Part shown: positions 1 to 11,230 of the stretch, piece by piece
Position numbering within the stretch: the stretch's first letter is position 1
Layout of the letters: every line of letters begins with the position of its first letter
Assembly: GCA_017354895.1 (NCBI GenBank)
Contig: CP071499.1
Span: 3,534,001-3,598,000 of the forward strand
Direction of reading: 5' to 3'
Origin: Podospora comata
Lineage: Eukaryota > Ascomycota > Sordariomycetes > Sordariales > Podosporaceae
Length of the DNA: 64,000 nucleotides
Program-made: the position numbers and the translations under genes
The notes under the pieces: generated by a model
What the model was told of the DNA's origin: nothing
Databases searched by the model: none
Seen by the model: only the letters and a program-made list of their open reading frames with translations

Positions 1-679
1 TAGCGATATATATTTTAATTACTTTAGGTAATAAAAAGCGCGTTACCGGCAATACCCTACGGAATTGAGAAGGAAAGACCGGCTATATTAGGATCGAAAA
101 AAAGGTCGGAAAGCTAATTAAGGCCTAAGGAAAGGTCCGGAAAGTAAGGACACTACAGAACAATATTTAGGCGGCGTCCGGCCTCGTAGAAATACCTGGC
201 GAAAAAATAATAGCGCTATAATTACGGATTACGATCCCTAGGTATTTTCCTCCTAGATACCTCACACAAAAAGACGTTCCTCGCGAGTATAGAAAGAGTA
301 ATATATTAATTTTACCCGGACAAGTTTAATAGTTTGTTACGAAAGTCAAATTTTAGATTCTTACTCCTTATATTCGAATTCATTTTACTTTTTCATTGGT
401 CCAGTTATTATAGAATAATTAATTAAGGTAAAATAAGTAGAATTAGGTATTAAGGTAAAACTATAGTAAAGGATTTATAAACAAAAAGGAGAAGATTATT
501 TAGTTTTATAATAACGTTTCTATATATAGTTAAATATAATAAAGAATAAGAAAAATAAGGTAGAAAAACTTATAATATTATTAATAGTGAAAGAAATTTA
601 AACCGTAAGGACTGTGGCTTAGAAAAAAAGTATTATATTACGGTTTTAAAAGATAGTAGATTATAGGGAATTAATTAAG

Positions 680-1009
680 CTTAGACCGGGCGATTAAGCT
701 GGGCTTACGGTCTAGGCAAGCAGAACGGACTAATAAAATATGGACCGGGGACCGCGGCGGGGATCACGGTTTATGATTTAGTATCCGCTAATTAAAAGTA
801 GACTGAGGACCGTTTATATATACGCAGGAACTAATTAGTATAAATAAATACTTCCAAACTATATAATATAAGTTATAATAATCAGTTTTCTAGCTATTGT
901 AATTAAGATAAGCCATTATTGTATACTATTTAGCTGTACCGAACCAGAATTGTTTAGAAGTGCCTTCAACCAGTATCTCTTTAGAGGCTCTGGATAGGGA
1001 TTTGTCACA
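680..1009 (+). mobile_element. degraded solo LTR, Ty3/Gypsy (left edge approximate)
   Basis: The right part (about 900-1009) matches the R/U5 part of the window's Gypsy LTRs: it contains the block tagctgtaccgaac and the terminal block ending in ttgtcaca. The orientation is the same as the solo LTR at 4116-4504 and opposite to the two long elements. The left edge is not clear and I could not see a target duplication. It is an old, broken fossil. Confidence 0.5.
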
Positions 1010-1015
1010 CTATAC

Positions 1016-1085
1016 TGAACATAGATAGACTAGAAGCGCCTTCCACTAGTATTCCTTTTAGAGGTTCTGAATAAAGATTTATTAT
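1016..1085 (+). mobile_element. second LTR fragment, Ty3/Gypsy
   Basis: A second partial copy of the LTR end (gcgccttccactagtattcc onwards) follows the first by only a few bases, in the same orientation. It covers only the terminal 50-70 bp of the LTR. It may be the remains of a tandem or nested insertion. It is broken. Confidence 0.4.
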
Positions 1086-4000
1086 ACCTATAGAGTATTA
1101 AAGGAATATAAATATCACGCTAAAGGATAAAAGTATAGGATTATAAGAAAGCTTAAGTTGTGTGAATAAACTGCTCAAAGGTTTTACCGGGTTAAAAGAA
1201 GAGCTCTTAATACATTATTATATTTCGAGGGTATTATAAACGCGTTCGATCTCGGCTTGATTATAAGCTAATTAATCCTAATTGAAATAAAAGTATTGAG
1301 AATTTATAATCATTGTGTATACTTCAGCTTACTAAATCGATAATGGTAATATTTTAATGAAATAATTATTTTATCTTTACTTTATAAAAGGTTAATCATA
1401 GATTATTACAGACCTAGATACCTTTAACAGGTATAAAACCCTCAACATCCCTGACATTTTTTAGGCTTAGAAAAAAAAACTGAAATAGGAAATTCGTAGG
1501 TATGTATTAAGTTATTAGAATAAGTCTTAAAATATGATATGAATTATTTTAAAATTAGTATTTTATGCTCGTATTAATATCAAAGTATCGTATTTCATTT
1601 GAGACGGGATTTTAAAGATTTAGTGTAAAATAAAGGCTAGATTAGATCGTAACGATATTGTTTTCTTATAAGGATGTAAAGGAAAAGATATAAAGTGACA
1701 CTTTTTTATTCCTTTAATTAAAAGGCGTAATAAACTATTATAATGCTAACTAAAAGCTAGCGTAAATATCTTATTATTGTGCGAGGGAAAAAAGACAAGA
1801 GCGAATCTTACCATAAAGCGGTGTCTAACATAGTCGGAACGGTGCTACCTTGCTTATATTCTACACTCGTAACCCTTTCCAGTTGTGGCTTTAGTACCGT
1901 AACAACTGTCTATACTTTTAAGCATTAAGAATTTATAATTAAAGTCCTCGAGTCGAATGTTGTCTCTTCGAATAATTCACCCAACTTTAAATTAATATTA
2001 ATAATAATAAGTTTAATATATGAGTATCTACGATTATATTATCATTAATCTATACTTGAAGATTTTTCAAATTACCACTAAATACTTTTAAAATAATACA
2101 ATAAGCTTTAAAAGTACGGATTTAAAAACCGTATGATGAAGAATTTATAGCGTAAAAATCTGCTCAATATTGTATGATGTAATTTTATAATTTAAAATAT
2201 TCTTGGTTCTAGTAATACCTATATAGATTTAATGCCTATATATTTCAATAGTATAGTTTTCAATACATATCATATAATCATAATCTATTATATTAAAATT
2301 ATTTAATCCTTTGTTATGATTTTGAATACTTTTGTCGCTTTGATAATATTAGTACACTTTTTTTCACAAATATTTATTTTAACATCTATTATCTATATAG
2401 GATTTAAAACGAGAGTACTATTATTAATATATTTAGAACATGCAATATTGCATTTTTTGGAAAGCTTTAAAATACTGTGTTAATTATTAACAATTAAACT
2501 TAACACAAGATTATACAGCAAATTTGTTTTTCAACTAAATCTTTAACAAAGTGTTTACTTTGCTGAGTTTATCAAAATTAACAAATAACTTAAATATTAG
2601 GATGTGGGTTTTAAATTGTAAATTTTTGTTATATATTCTGAGCTTTCATATACGCCAGAATAGACTAATATAATAAGATTTAGAATATCGTTAATAGTGG
2701 TTACTTTATATTAAATTGATAAATTATTAACATTAACATTATTATTTTTAATAGTACAAAGTATTTTGGTTTTATATCATTGTTATGAGATCCTTATACA
2801 TTTCTTATAGTACTTATATAAATTACTACTCAGTATTTAATAATGATTTAGCAACTTACTTATAATTAATTATGAAAATATTGATGATAAAAAAAGAATG
2901 TTATAAAATAAGTCGAATGATTTAGTAATCTTATTTTATAAGTATTAAATAAGTGGAATTTATAGATAAATATAACAAAATTGATATATAAAAGAAATTA
3001 GATTTTCAATGTTTTGACTACCAGTATTTATTACTTAATGTTGAGATAGGTGCTATTGAGGCCTGTAGGATATACGCTCAAATAGCTGTCGGCGCAGCAC
3101 ACTAAGAGCGAAGAAGACTTTGACTGCAGTATTCGACAGTGACTGGGGTACTGAAGGAAGATAAATTACAGGGACGGCGGCCTATAATATAGAGAAGGTG
3201 ATCACCGCAATATAGCCTTGTGAGGTACTGAATAGATGTAGTGAACCAGTATATTAGTTGAACTTGTAGACTAAGAAATATTACAATGAACTGGGTCTGG
3301 AGCAGAGGTTTTGTAGGCCTTCAGTCTTTCAATCGCTCTCCGAGGCTCTCTTCAATCCCGGGCTCGAACGCCCGCTAAGTACGCTAATTAAGATAGGGCT
3401 ACAGGCCACTTTGCGCTATCGTTTCACTTTTGCAAGGCGCAACCTTGGCGCCCGGCTTCTCGGGACCTCGGATAGCTTCAAGAAAGCCAAGTTTCACTCT
3501 ATTTGCGGTAGTTCCTGAACTTCAGTGAATACTGTTGATTCTAAGCCATTGTATTGCTTCTGAAGCTCTGTATTCTACAGAGCTCGGATACACTGTAAAG
3601 CTCACAAATAAATGCTGTATTTCAAAATTATATAATTAATATTCTACCTTTAAATGAATTAACGAGAAGCTAAAAAGCATAGCCTAAATAAGCCCAAAAG
3701 ATTCGTAAAAATAAAATTACCTATACTAACTTTTCTACTGTTTAGCTAATTTTTTGGAAAAGAAAATATACTAAATATAATATTTAAAAAGCTCTTTTAG
3801 CTTTCTTTTACTATTAGAATAAGGTTCATATCAACTAATTTAGAGTTAAAAAGTAATATAATATGTATAGATAGTAAAAAAGCTTATATTTCTATGTTAC
3901 TTCTTCTACTAATATCAACTAGATTTATCCAAAATATGCCCTAAAAATAATCTGTAAAAGATATTTAATTCACTACTAATTCATTCAAATAAAGCTTGTT

Positions 4001-4115
4001 TGAAAATAATCAATATTAATTCAACTATTTTTTCTAAGTCTTTTTCCAATATTGTTTATATTTAGAATTAAATAAGCTTAATAGCAATAGAAAGGTTACA
4101 ATTTCAAAGCTTTAT

Positions 4116-4504
4116 TCTCACGACTTGACACTCAGTGGGGCGAGGGCGCACCACGGACCAATCATTGGTACAGGAGCAAGAAAGAATCAGAACAAGATCA
4201 TTGGGATCGAGGATCGATCCAGAAAAGTCAATCCCAAAAGGGACAGTATCGATAGGATCGATGGTCGAGTCTATCGATCCAAGACAGTGCCAGGCTTGGC
4301 ACTGAGTCTATATATACGGAGGAGCTGGCTGGTGTAGATAGACAGTTTCGCAGTATGCAATATAAGTCACAATCGTTAGTATCTAGACTGTTGTGATCGA
4401 GACAAGCCATTGTTGTACACTGTTTAGCTGTACCGAACTAGTATTGTTCAGAAGTGCCTTCAACCAGTATCCTTTTCAGAGGTTCTGGATAGGGGTTCGT
4501 CACA
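4116..4504 (+). mobile_element. solo LTR, Ty3/Gypsy, with TTTAT target duplication
   Basis: An LTR of 389 bp flanked by TTTAT at 4111-4115 and at 4505-4509, the 5-bp duplication typical of Ty3/Gypsy integration. The inner end reads ggggttcgtcaca, the same terminus as the other LTRs here. A TATA box (ctatatatacgg, 4308-4319) sits at the U3/R boundary. The U3 part carries repeated gatcga units (about 4,200-4,280). It is much less AT-rich than its surroundings, so it has seen little RIP and is probably the youngest or best protected LTR of the set. No internal region adjoins it, so LTR-LTR recombination presumably removed it. Confidence 0.85.
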
Positions 4505-4509
4505 TTTAT

Positions 4510-6019
4510 TTAATAAAAAATTATAAAATACACTTAGACTAACTATTACTACTTGATTTTATAGGGTTCGATTAACTGGTCTAAAGAAATATAGGCTTAT
4601 AGAGCAAAACTTATATCTAACAGTTAAGCTAGCTTTAGCTTCTCTAAAGTTGGGGCTATATATAGCAAAAGTAGCTCTAAATAAAACAAATTGGCAAAGT
4701 ATATAGTACGACGAGCTTATTTTATCTCAAAGCAAAGTAATAGATAGATACAATTTCTTTATAAGTATATAACCTTATTAAAGGTTATTTGACACATATA
4801 GGCCTCAGGGCTCCGTAACGAAATACACTTACAATGTGTGTGGTGCAGCAAGAACGGCTAATATAATACCTATAGCTTACTACTGGATGTACTGGAGCCA
4901 CAGCGCTTATAGCACTGTAATAACAGAGAAATAGTTGATAACGTTCTGTAATCCAGTGTTTGATTTCTGTATACTAATTTGATACTTTGTAGCAGGGTTC
5001 GTACTTGACTTCTGCCACATACTCTCCAAGGGCCTCACATGACCTCGCACATCACAATAGGCAGATGAGCTAGAGTTGGACATAAAAAACGACGATTTGG
5101 CTGCGTTTCGCTGAAAGACGTGCTCACGCCCATATAAAACAAGGCAAAATCGGCTACCAGCCTACCGAAAGTGTAGGTAGTCGTGGGCCTACCAAAACAT
5201 AACTTATATAGGGCACTTATAGGGCTTTTAATAGCCTAAATATAAAATCTAGGCCATTTTGATCTATAATAGTGCTAGATGCAAGGCCTCAAAGAGGCCA
5301 ATAGCACTGGTAGATACCTTGTGGGAATGCCAGGTAGGTGCTTTGTGAGATATCTTGCTGCTTGCAGCAATTCTATCTCGACCGACGCCACGTAGTATTA
5401 CAGCAGTAAACCTACTGTAAAGTAGGCCTCACGGAGACTAATTTTAACAAACCTTGACTTTTATAGAGACTAACATGCAGATGGAACTGAATTTAAATAG
5501 TTTACGTTCTTTCTATCCATTTATAGTAAGACTTAAGTAAGCTTACCTCTTGCAAAGATTCTAATGATTTTATCTCTCTGCATTACTTTTTTTAATATTT
5601 ACACACTACCTCCTACAAAGATCAAAGCTATACGGGAAACTCCGCTCCGCTCTGCATTTAAGGCATCTACAAATCGTTAATTTTTTTTAATCTTCTTTTA
5701 ATCTTTTTTTTAATCTTTTGTTTAATCGTTTTTTTTTAAAAATTCTTTTTTTTTTCAAAAGAAACCCGTTTTAATTTTTTTTATAATTATTTTTAAATTT
5801 TTTCTTTTTTTGGGATTTTTTATTTATTTTTAAAAATATGTTTTTTGAAAGAAACTTATTATTAACGTAGGGGTACCACCAAGTGCCCTATTTACTGCCT
5901 TACAGATTAGTATTATAGTGGGCAGTACTGCTATAAGCAGTAACGGAATTTCCCGGCTTGGATCCCTCTAGAATGTTCTTTACAAGGGACCCTTGCCTGG
6001 GCTTACAGGGCTACTGTGA
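4510..6019. other. gene-free, AT-rich interval
   Basis: No coding segment is visible. Around 5,260-5,320 there is an imperfect nested hairpin with a ggcctc/gaggcc core stem. Around 5,670-5,860 lies a strongly T-rich tract, mostly runs of T with scattered A. The stretches at 4,790-5,460 and 5,870-6,020 keep a more normal base composition than their surroundings. I recognise no family in them. Confidence 0.5.
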
Positions 6020-6024
6020 CCTAA

Positions 6025-6403
6025 TGTGACGAACTCCTATCCAGAACCTCTAAAAGGGATACTAGTTAAAGGCACTTCTGAATAATCCTGGTTCGGTACA
6101 GCTAAACAATATACAACAATGGCTTATCTCGATCACAATAGTTTAAATACCAACGATTATAACTTGTAATTGCATACTGCAGAACTATCTATCTACACTA
6201 GCGAGTTCCTCCGTATATGTAGACCTATTTATTACTATTATCACTAGTAATAATATCGATTATCACTCGTCGTTACTGAAGGCCAGTGAGAATCGTGATT
6301 ATTACCCTTAACGCTAATAATAATCTAACTTCCCTACTTTTCCGTTCCTTAGTGATTGGACGGGTCGCGTCGCGCACTCCCTACTTATATTAGGTCCGTA
6401 ACA
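6025..6403 (-). repeat. LTR, left copy of outer element
   Basis: Begins tgtgacgaactcc and ends in a decayed gtgaca-type terminus. Its partner is 20696-21072. Its U3 part holds repeated gataat/gattatta-type motifs quite unlike the U3 of the inner element, whereas the R/U5 side is shared. In element orientation this is the downstream LTR. It is RIP-altered. Confidence 0.85.
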
Positions 6404-6407
6404 TAAT

Positions 6408-6420
6408 GCCCCTCCTCCAG
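6408..6420 (-). other. polypurine tract of outer element
   Basis: On the minus strand the bases just upstream of the left LTR read ggaggagggg, the purine-rich primer for plus-strand DNA synthesis in LTR elements. This fixes the element's orientation as minus. Confidence 0.65.
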
Positions 6421-6529
6421 GCTAACGTCTCGTTAGCCTAGTTATCGACTATATACGTTATTTTTATCTCCCTTCTCTTCGTAAGTCTTCCACTCTCATC
6501 CTTTAATAACTTAACTAACGTTATATTTA

Positions 6530-7110
6530 TGGTAAAACCTCTATCGTCGTCTATATAATACCGTACTAAACTTATTTAAAATATTACTAAGAACGGCTTC
6601 CTCGTTATACCTTACTTGTAGTATAACTCGCAGGGATTAACCTACTATATAATAAATAAAGTAAAGTATTATAAGGCTTACGTACGCCGTAGCTATTTGT
6701 ATAATAATTCCGGTATCCCGATCTATCGCGTAAATCTTTCGTTACCTCTTCTTCTTCTTTATTAATTTCCTTTAGTAAATAAGATTATATAAGAGTAACG
6801 TTATCTTTAAGAAGAAGAGAAAAGTACCGAGACTCTTTTAGTCGAGCATTAATATAAAGTTTTTAAAGCTTTAGCTTATTTATCGCAGGTCCGTCGCTAA
6901 CGTAAATTTCTTATAAATACAGGAGCTATTATAGTCGCCCGTAACCTCTCCTTTCTCGACGAGTTAGAAATTACCGAACGTACCGAATAGGAGGGAGCTC
7001 TATAAACCGCGTAGTTTATTCCGTCGTTTAGCAACGCACCTCCTCCTAAACCTACTTTTCTAGGTCCTTCTAACTTCTCTTTCCTAAATCCTTCTTTAAG
7101 CTTCGATTAG
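6530..7110 (+). other. antisense accessory coding segment of outer element (fossil)
   Basis: Between the left LTR and the insertion point, the plus strand (opposite to gag-pol) shows coding-like sequence. It belongs to a group of fungal hypothetical proteins I know from Gypsy-rich genomes: a basic arginine-rich middle followed by a coiled-coil part with a LDELE..ER motif. It is broken many times. The equivalent place in the inner element holds a related but distinct segment (about 8,250-8,700). Family membership rests on memory of similar annotated proteins, not on a search. Confidence 0.45.
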
Positions 7111-7582
7111 TTACTTAATCTTTCTTTAGATCCAGGTATAGCCGGTTTTTCCTTCCTAACCGCGCAGGATATTATTAATAATATACCTTTTACTTTTTAA
7201 AGTAATTAAAATAAGCAATAATTTTTATATTCAAGTCCCCTTATAGCTTTTAACCTTATAATATAGTACGTAGTATATTAGTTTTTTTTATCGAAAACGT
7301 AGGTTCGATTCCCGCTAAGGTTCTTCCGTATATAAAATTATAAATACAGTTTATAAACTTAAGTATAGTTATTTTATTTTAATTACTCAGTTATTAAAAT
7401 ATTTTCGACTTTTTTTTATAATAATAAAAGTATATAGTACTAATTAAACTTAAATATTTTCGTACTTACTAATTCTATAGTATACTATATAGTATATTGA
7501 TTACTACGTCGGAGGTATAGGTTTAATTTTTATTAAGGTTCTTTACGTTTAGAAAAACTCGATAGGGTTTTTCTAAATATAT

Positions 7583-7996
7583 TGTGACGAACCCCTATCT
7601 AGAACCTCTGAAAGGGATACTGGTTGAAGGCACTTCTGAACAATCCTGGTCCGGTACAGCTAAACAGTGTATAACAATGGCTTGTCTCGATCACAACAGT
7701 CTAGATACCAACGATTGTGACTTATATTGCATACTGCGGAACCGTCTATCTACACCAGCCAGTTCCTCCGTATATGTAGACCTTGTGCCAAACCGTGATT
7801 AGTCTCCTAAGGCCACTAATTACTTCTGCTTAGTCTACTTAGTGTCCTAATCACATTAATTACTCCTGCTCAGTCTACTTAGTACCCTAAGTATACTAAT
7901 TACTTCTACTTTACTATAATCAACTCCCTTATACGTTCTCTCTATTAGTCCCTGCTCTCGTGGCCCCACAACCCATCTTATACCAAGGTTGTGACA
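7583..7996 (-). repeat. LTR, left copy of inner element
   Basis: Starts tgtgacgaacccc and ends gttgtgaca, 414 bp. In element orientation it is the downstream LTR. It contains the same roughly 40-bp U3 repeats as its partner, but with many more transitions. Confidence 0.9.
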
Positions 7997-8000
7997 CGAT

Positions 8001-8012
8001 GCTTCCCCTCTT
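8001..8012 (-). other. polypurine tract of inner element
   Basis: On the minus strand this reads as a run of purines (aagaggggaag) immediately upstream of the downstream LTR. It supports the minus-strand orientation. Confidence 0.65.
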
Positions 8013-8249
8013 AGGCTAACGCCCCGATAGCCTAGCTCGTTTACCTTTTTTATTAATAACTATAAGTAAGTTTTTCCTTTCTTATTACCATCCTTTCGCA
8101 ATATTTAATTACGTTAAGAAGTCTATACCGAAAGGTCCCTCGAGCACTTTTCGCCGCTATAATCTTACAGCTACTATATCTATCTTCGGTAACGAGATAC
8201 TTCCCTATTTTTCCTGCGAAGCCCTTAATATCCCCGATTACCGCGTTTC

Positions 8250-8700
8250 CGAACGTTCCTCTAAATATAACTACTATATACGTTCCGGTCGCTCCGACTG
8301 CGATATCCTAAGTCTTACTCCTACCTTAATAGCCTCCCTACGTCGCTAGAAAAAGAAACTGGACGCCGAAGAGTAATAGGCTCGTACGGCTATACTATAG
8401 GCTACTTCGAAACTCTCGCAGGTAGATACCTAGCGCCGTGCCCTGGTTACTAAATTCCGTCGCCTTGCCGCTCGCGAGGAGCGGGTGATTAAGGATCTAG
8501 AGCGGGAAAAAGCGTAGGCTTCCTCCACCGCCAATCTTCCCTTAGCCTCTTCCCTTAACTGGGCTTCCGATATGTTGGACTGGCCTGGCCAGTCCTTATC
8601 GGACGACCTGTCTCTCGACCCTGGCGTAGCCGGTCCTTCCTTCCTCGCTTCGTAAGATACCGCTAGTGGCGCGCTTTCCCCTTCCTAGGGTGGTTAAGGC
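8250..8700 (+). other. antisense accessory coding segment of inner element (fossil)
   Basis: The plus strand, opposite to gag-pol, carries a GC-richer coding-like stretch between the chromodomain end of pol and the LTR. It contains an uninterrupted SDCDILSLTPTLIASLRR run, followed by a lysine/glutamate-rich coiled-coil-like part and a tail with a DWPG motif. I recall the same signature in numerous fungal hypothetical proteins linked to Gypsy elements. It is broken. What the product did is unknown to me. Confidence 0.5.
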
Positions 8701-8944
8701 GCGTGGCGCTATTTATATTTGGTCCCTTTATACTTTCTAACCTTATAGTATAGTATATAATACGTCGACTACTACGTCGGAGGCGTAAGTTCGATTCCTA
8801 TTTAGGTTTTTTACGTTTAGAAAAACTCGATAGGGTCTTTCTAAACGTATATTTTCTTTGCCTAAATTTTAGTAAGTCTAGATACTACCGGTGGAACTCT
8901 TTTTACTTATCTAGGCAATTAAGGTTCGCTTTTACTTCCCACAA

Positions 8945-9055
8945 GTTATTTATAATTAAATATCCTAACTAATTAACTAAATACTTTAATTAACCTCCAT
9001 TAAACCGTAAATCCAATATCTCTTCCACTTTATACTTTTTTTCTTCGTTTTCCGT
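8945..9055 (-). other. chromodomain segment at the end of pol (fossil)
   Basis: The minus strand shows the conserved spacing of a chromodomain: an acidic EEIL-type start, a KYLV strand and a tryptophan-containing WE end. Chromodomains at the integrase C-terminus define chromoviruses and are known to steer integration to particular chromatin. It is degraded. Confidence 0.7.
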
Positions 9056-11184
9056 TACTTCCTATATATTAGCCTTACTTACCGGTGGTACGGGCTCCAG
9101 AAGTAAGATATAGAAAGTATATAATCGTAAACGTATCGTACTAAGTAGCTCCAGTTCGAATACCGGTTTTAATATTTTCCTTTTAACTTTAAACGGGCCT
9201 ATTCTCTTATAGTCCAGCTTCTTACTAAGTCTTTTAGTACGTAAATTGCGTATAGAAAGGAATATTATATTTCCCCCCTTAAGGCAACGTCCCTCGAGCC
9301 TTTTAATATTATAGTATTTCTATATCCTTTCCTTTATAAACTTTAATTTTTACTTAAATTTACCGTAAAATATATATATTTTATTTACCTTAACCCCGGC
9401 CTTAGGTACCTCTACGTTTAGTCCCTGCCGTAGATCTACTTTATATTTAAAGTTTACGAAGAACGGTATAACTTTAGTCGTCTCTATTAATAATATATTA
9501 TACGTTAATTATACTATCGGTAGTAGTTTAACCTAATCGTCTTACTCGAAATTAATATAATTCCGTAAGTACTATTCTACGATTTAGTTAAGCTATTCCG
9601 TCTAACCGTCTATTTAAGGATAATAGGCCGATAATACCTTACTTATTACCCTAAGCCTCGTCATTAATACTTTCTAAAACTTCGATACGAATTTAATATC
9701 GCGATCTATAATAAATTCCTTTAACTATATATATATTATTATAATATACCGTAGTACTATATCCGCTAACTATTTTACCAATTAGGTTTCTTTATAAGGT
9801 AAAAAATATACTTACTTCGTAAGCCTATCGACTACCGTTAATATATTATCGTACTTAACGCCGATTATTATATTTTTAAACTCTAGTAATTTAGTAATAA
9901 AGTTTATCGTAACTAAACTCTATAATCGGTCCGCTATTAGTAATAGCTTTAGAAATCTATAAAGTTTATACCTCGTAACCTTTATTCTCTCGTACGTATA
10001 GTATAATTAAATAGCTTCTTTAATATCGTCCTTAATTCTTAGTTAATTAAAGTATTACTTAATTTTTTCTATAGTTTTAATAATACTTATATATCCTCCG
10101 AACTTCGATACGTAAATCCTTATTATTAATATCGTCCTATTACCTAGCTTTACGTACGCTCGATTTTTATACTATAGTCTTCCCTAATTATCTTTCTAGA
10201 TACCCTATAGCTCCAGCTCTTCCTACTAATATTACTTTATAATATTATTACTTAACTTCCCTTAATATTTATTAGAAGTAGCCCTCTCGCGATACACTAC
10301 GTAATACTCTATCTACGGTTATAGTAGATACTTAAAAGTACTATCTAGCGTCTCCTTAAGTAATAGTAATAACTCCCTAAGTATATTCTTATAGTAGTCG
10401 GCTCGCCGGCTAAATGCGTCTACCTTAGCGTTCTCCGAACCCTTCTTATAATTAATCTAAAAATTAAATTCCGAAAGAAACTTTAACTATTGCGTTTACT
10501 ATACGTTAAGGACTTTCGTAATAGTAAAGTACCGTAGATACTTATAATCCGTATAAACCTATACCTCGTACTTAGTACTACTAAAGTATAGCTTTTACTC
10601 TTCGAACGCTTCGATAATAGTAAATAGCTTTTTATTATAAATTAAATAGTTTTAACGTATTTCTTTAAGCTTCTTCGAAAAGAAAGTTACTAAGTATAGT
10701 TTACCGTTATTATTTTACTATTTTAATTATCTATCGATCGTATAGTCTAATATATTTACCTCGACCTTAAATAGTCGACTAGGGTTAAGTAATTTAAATA
10801 CCGGGTCCTTTAAAATAACTTCTTTTAGCTTCTAAAAGGCTTACTTTTTTTCCTACCCCTACCGGAACTCTACGTCCTTCTTAATTAAATAATTAAGTAA
10901 CTACGCAATACCTATATACCTTCGGATAAATATCCGATAAAAATTCGTAAACCCTAAAAATTCTTTAACGTATATCTATAATTATAACGTAGGTAAGTCC
11001 TTAACTACTATAATTTTCTTAAATTCTATACAAACTTTACTTAGCGATATTAAATATCTTAAATATATTATTTTCTATATATATAACTCGCTCTTTTCCT
11101 TATTAAATAAAAGTCCGGCTCCGTATAACGCGTCGAGTATCTCTTATACGTATCGCTTATATTCCTCTAAAATACGTAAGTAAA

Positions 11185-11230
11185 TAAGAACGTCGTCGAA
11201 ATAATATATTATTATTTTATCGAGGTACTT
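11185..11230 (-). other. reverse transcriptase catalytic box (fossil)
   Basis: The minus strand still shows the YFDD box and the following LIY context of Ty3/Gypsy reverse transcriptases, about 3.4 kb downstream of the upstream LTR as expected. The surrounding frame is broken. Confidence 0.75.

Larger units (their letters stand above)
1..4115. repeat. AT-rich RIP-degraded repeat field
   Basis: Very AT-rich sequence with stops in all six frames and no coding segment I can recognise. LTR scraps of the Gypsy superfamily seen elsewhere in the window lie near 680-1085. A less AT-rich island at about 3,040-3,610 matches nothing I know. The composition fits old repeats mutated by RIP; their original identity, apart from the LTR scraps, is not visible to me. 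Confidence 0.6.

Noticed and set aside
3340-3380. tRNA-like T-arm (cgggctcgaacgcccg)
   Set aside because: The loop has the wrong length and there is no matching D-arm, anticodon arm or acceptor stem upstream. It is more likely a chance hairpin or part of an old repeat.
4125-4410. Short open frames on both strands
   Set aside because: They lie wholly within the solo LTR and have no protein-like content.
7584-7802. 72-codon open frame on the plus strand
   Set aside because: It lies entirely within the left LTR of the inner element; a similar frame arises in other LTR copies.
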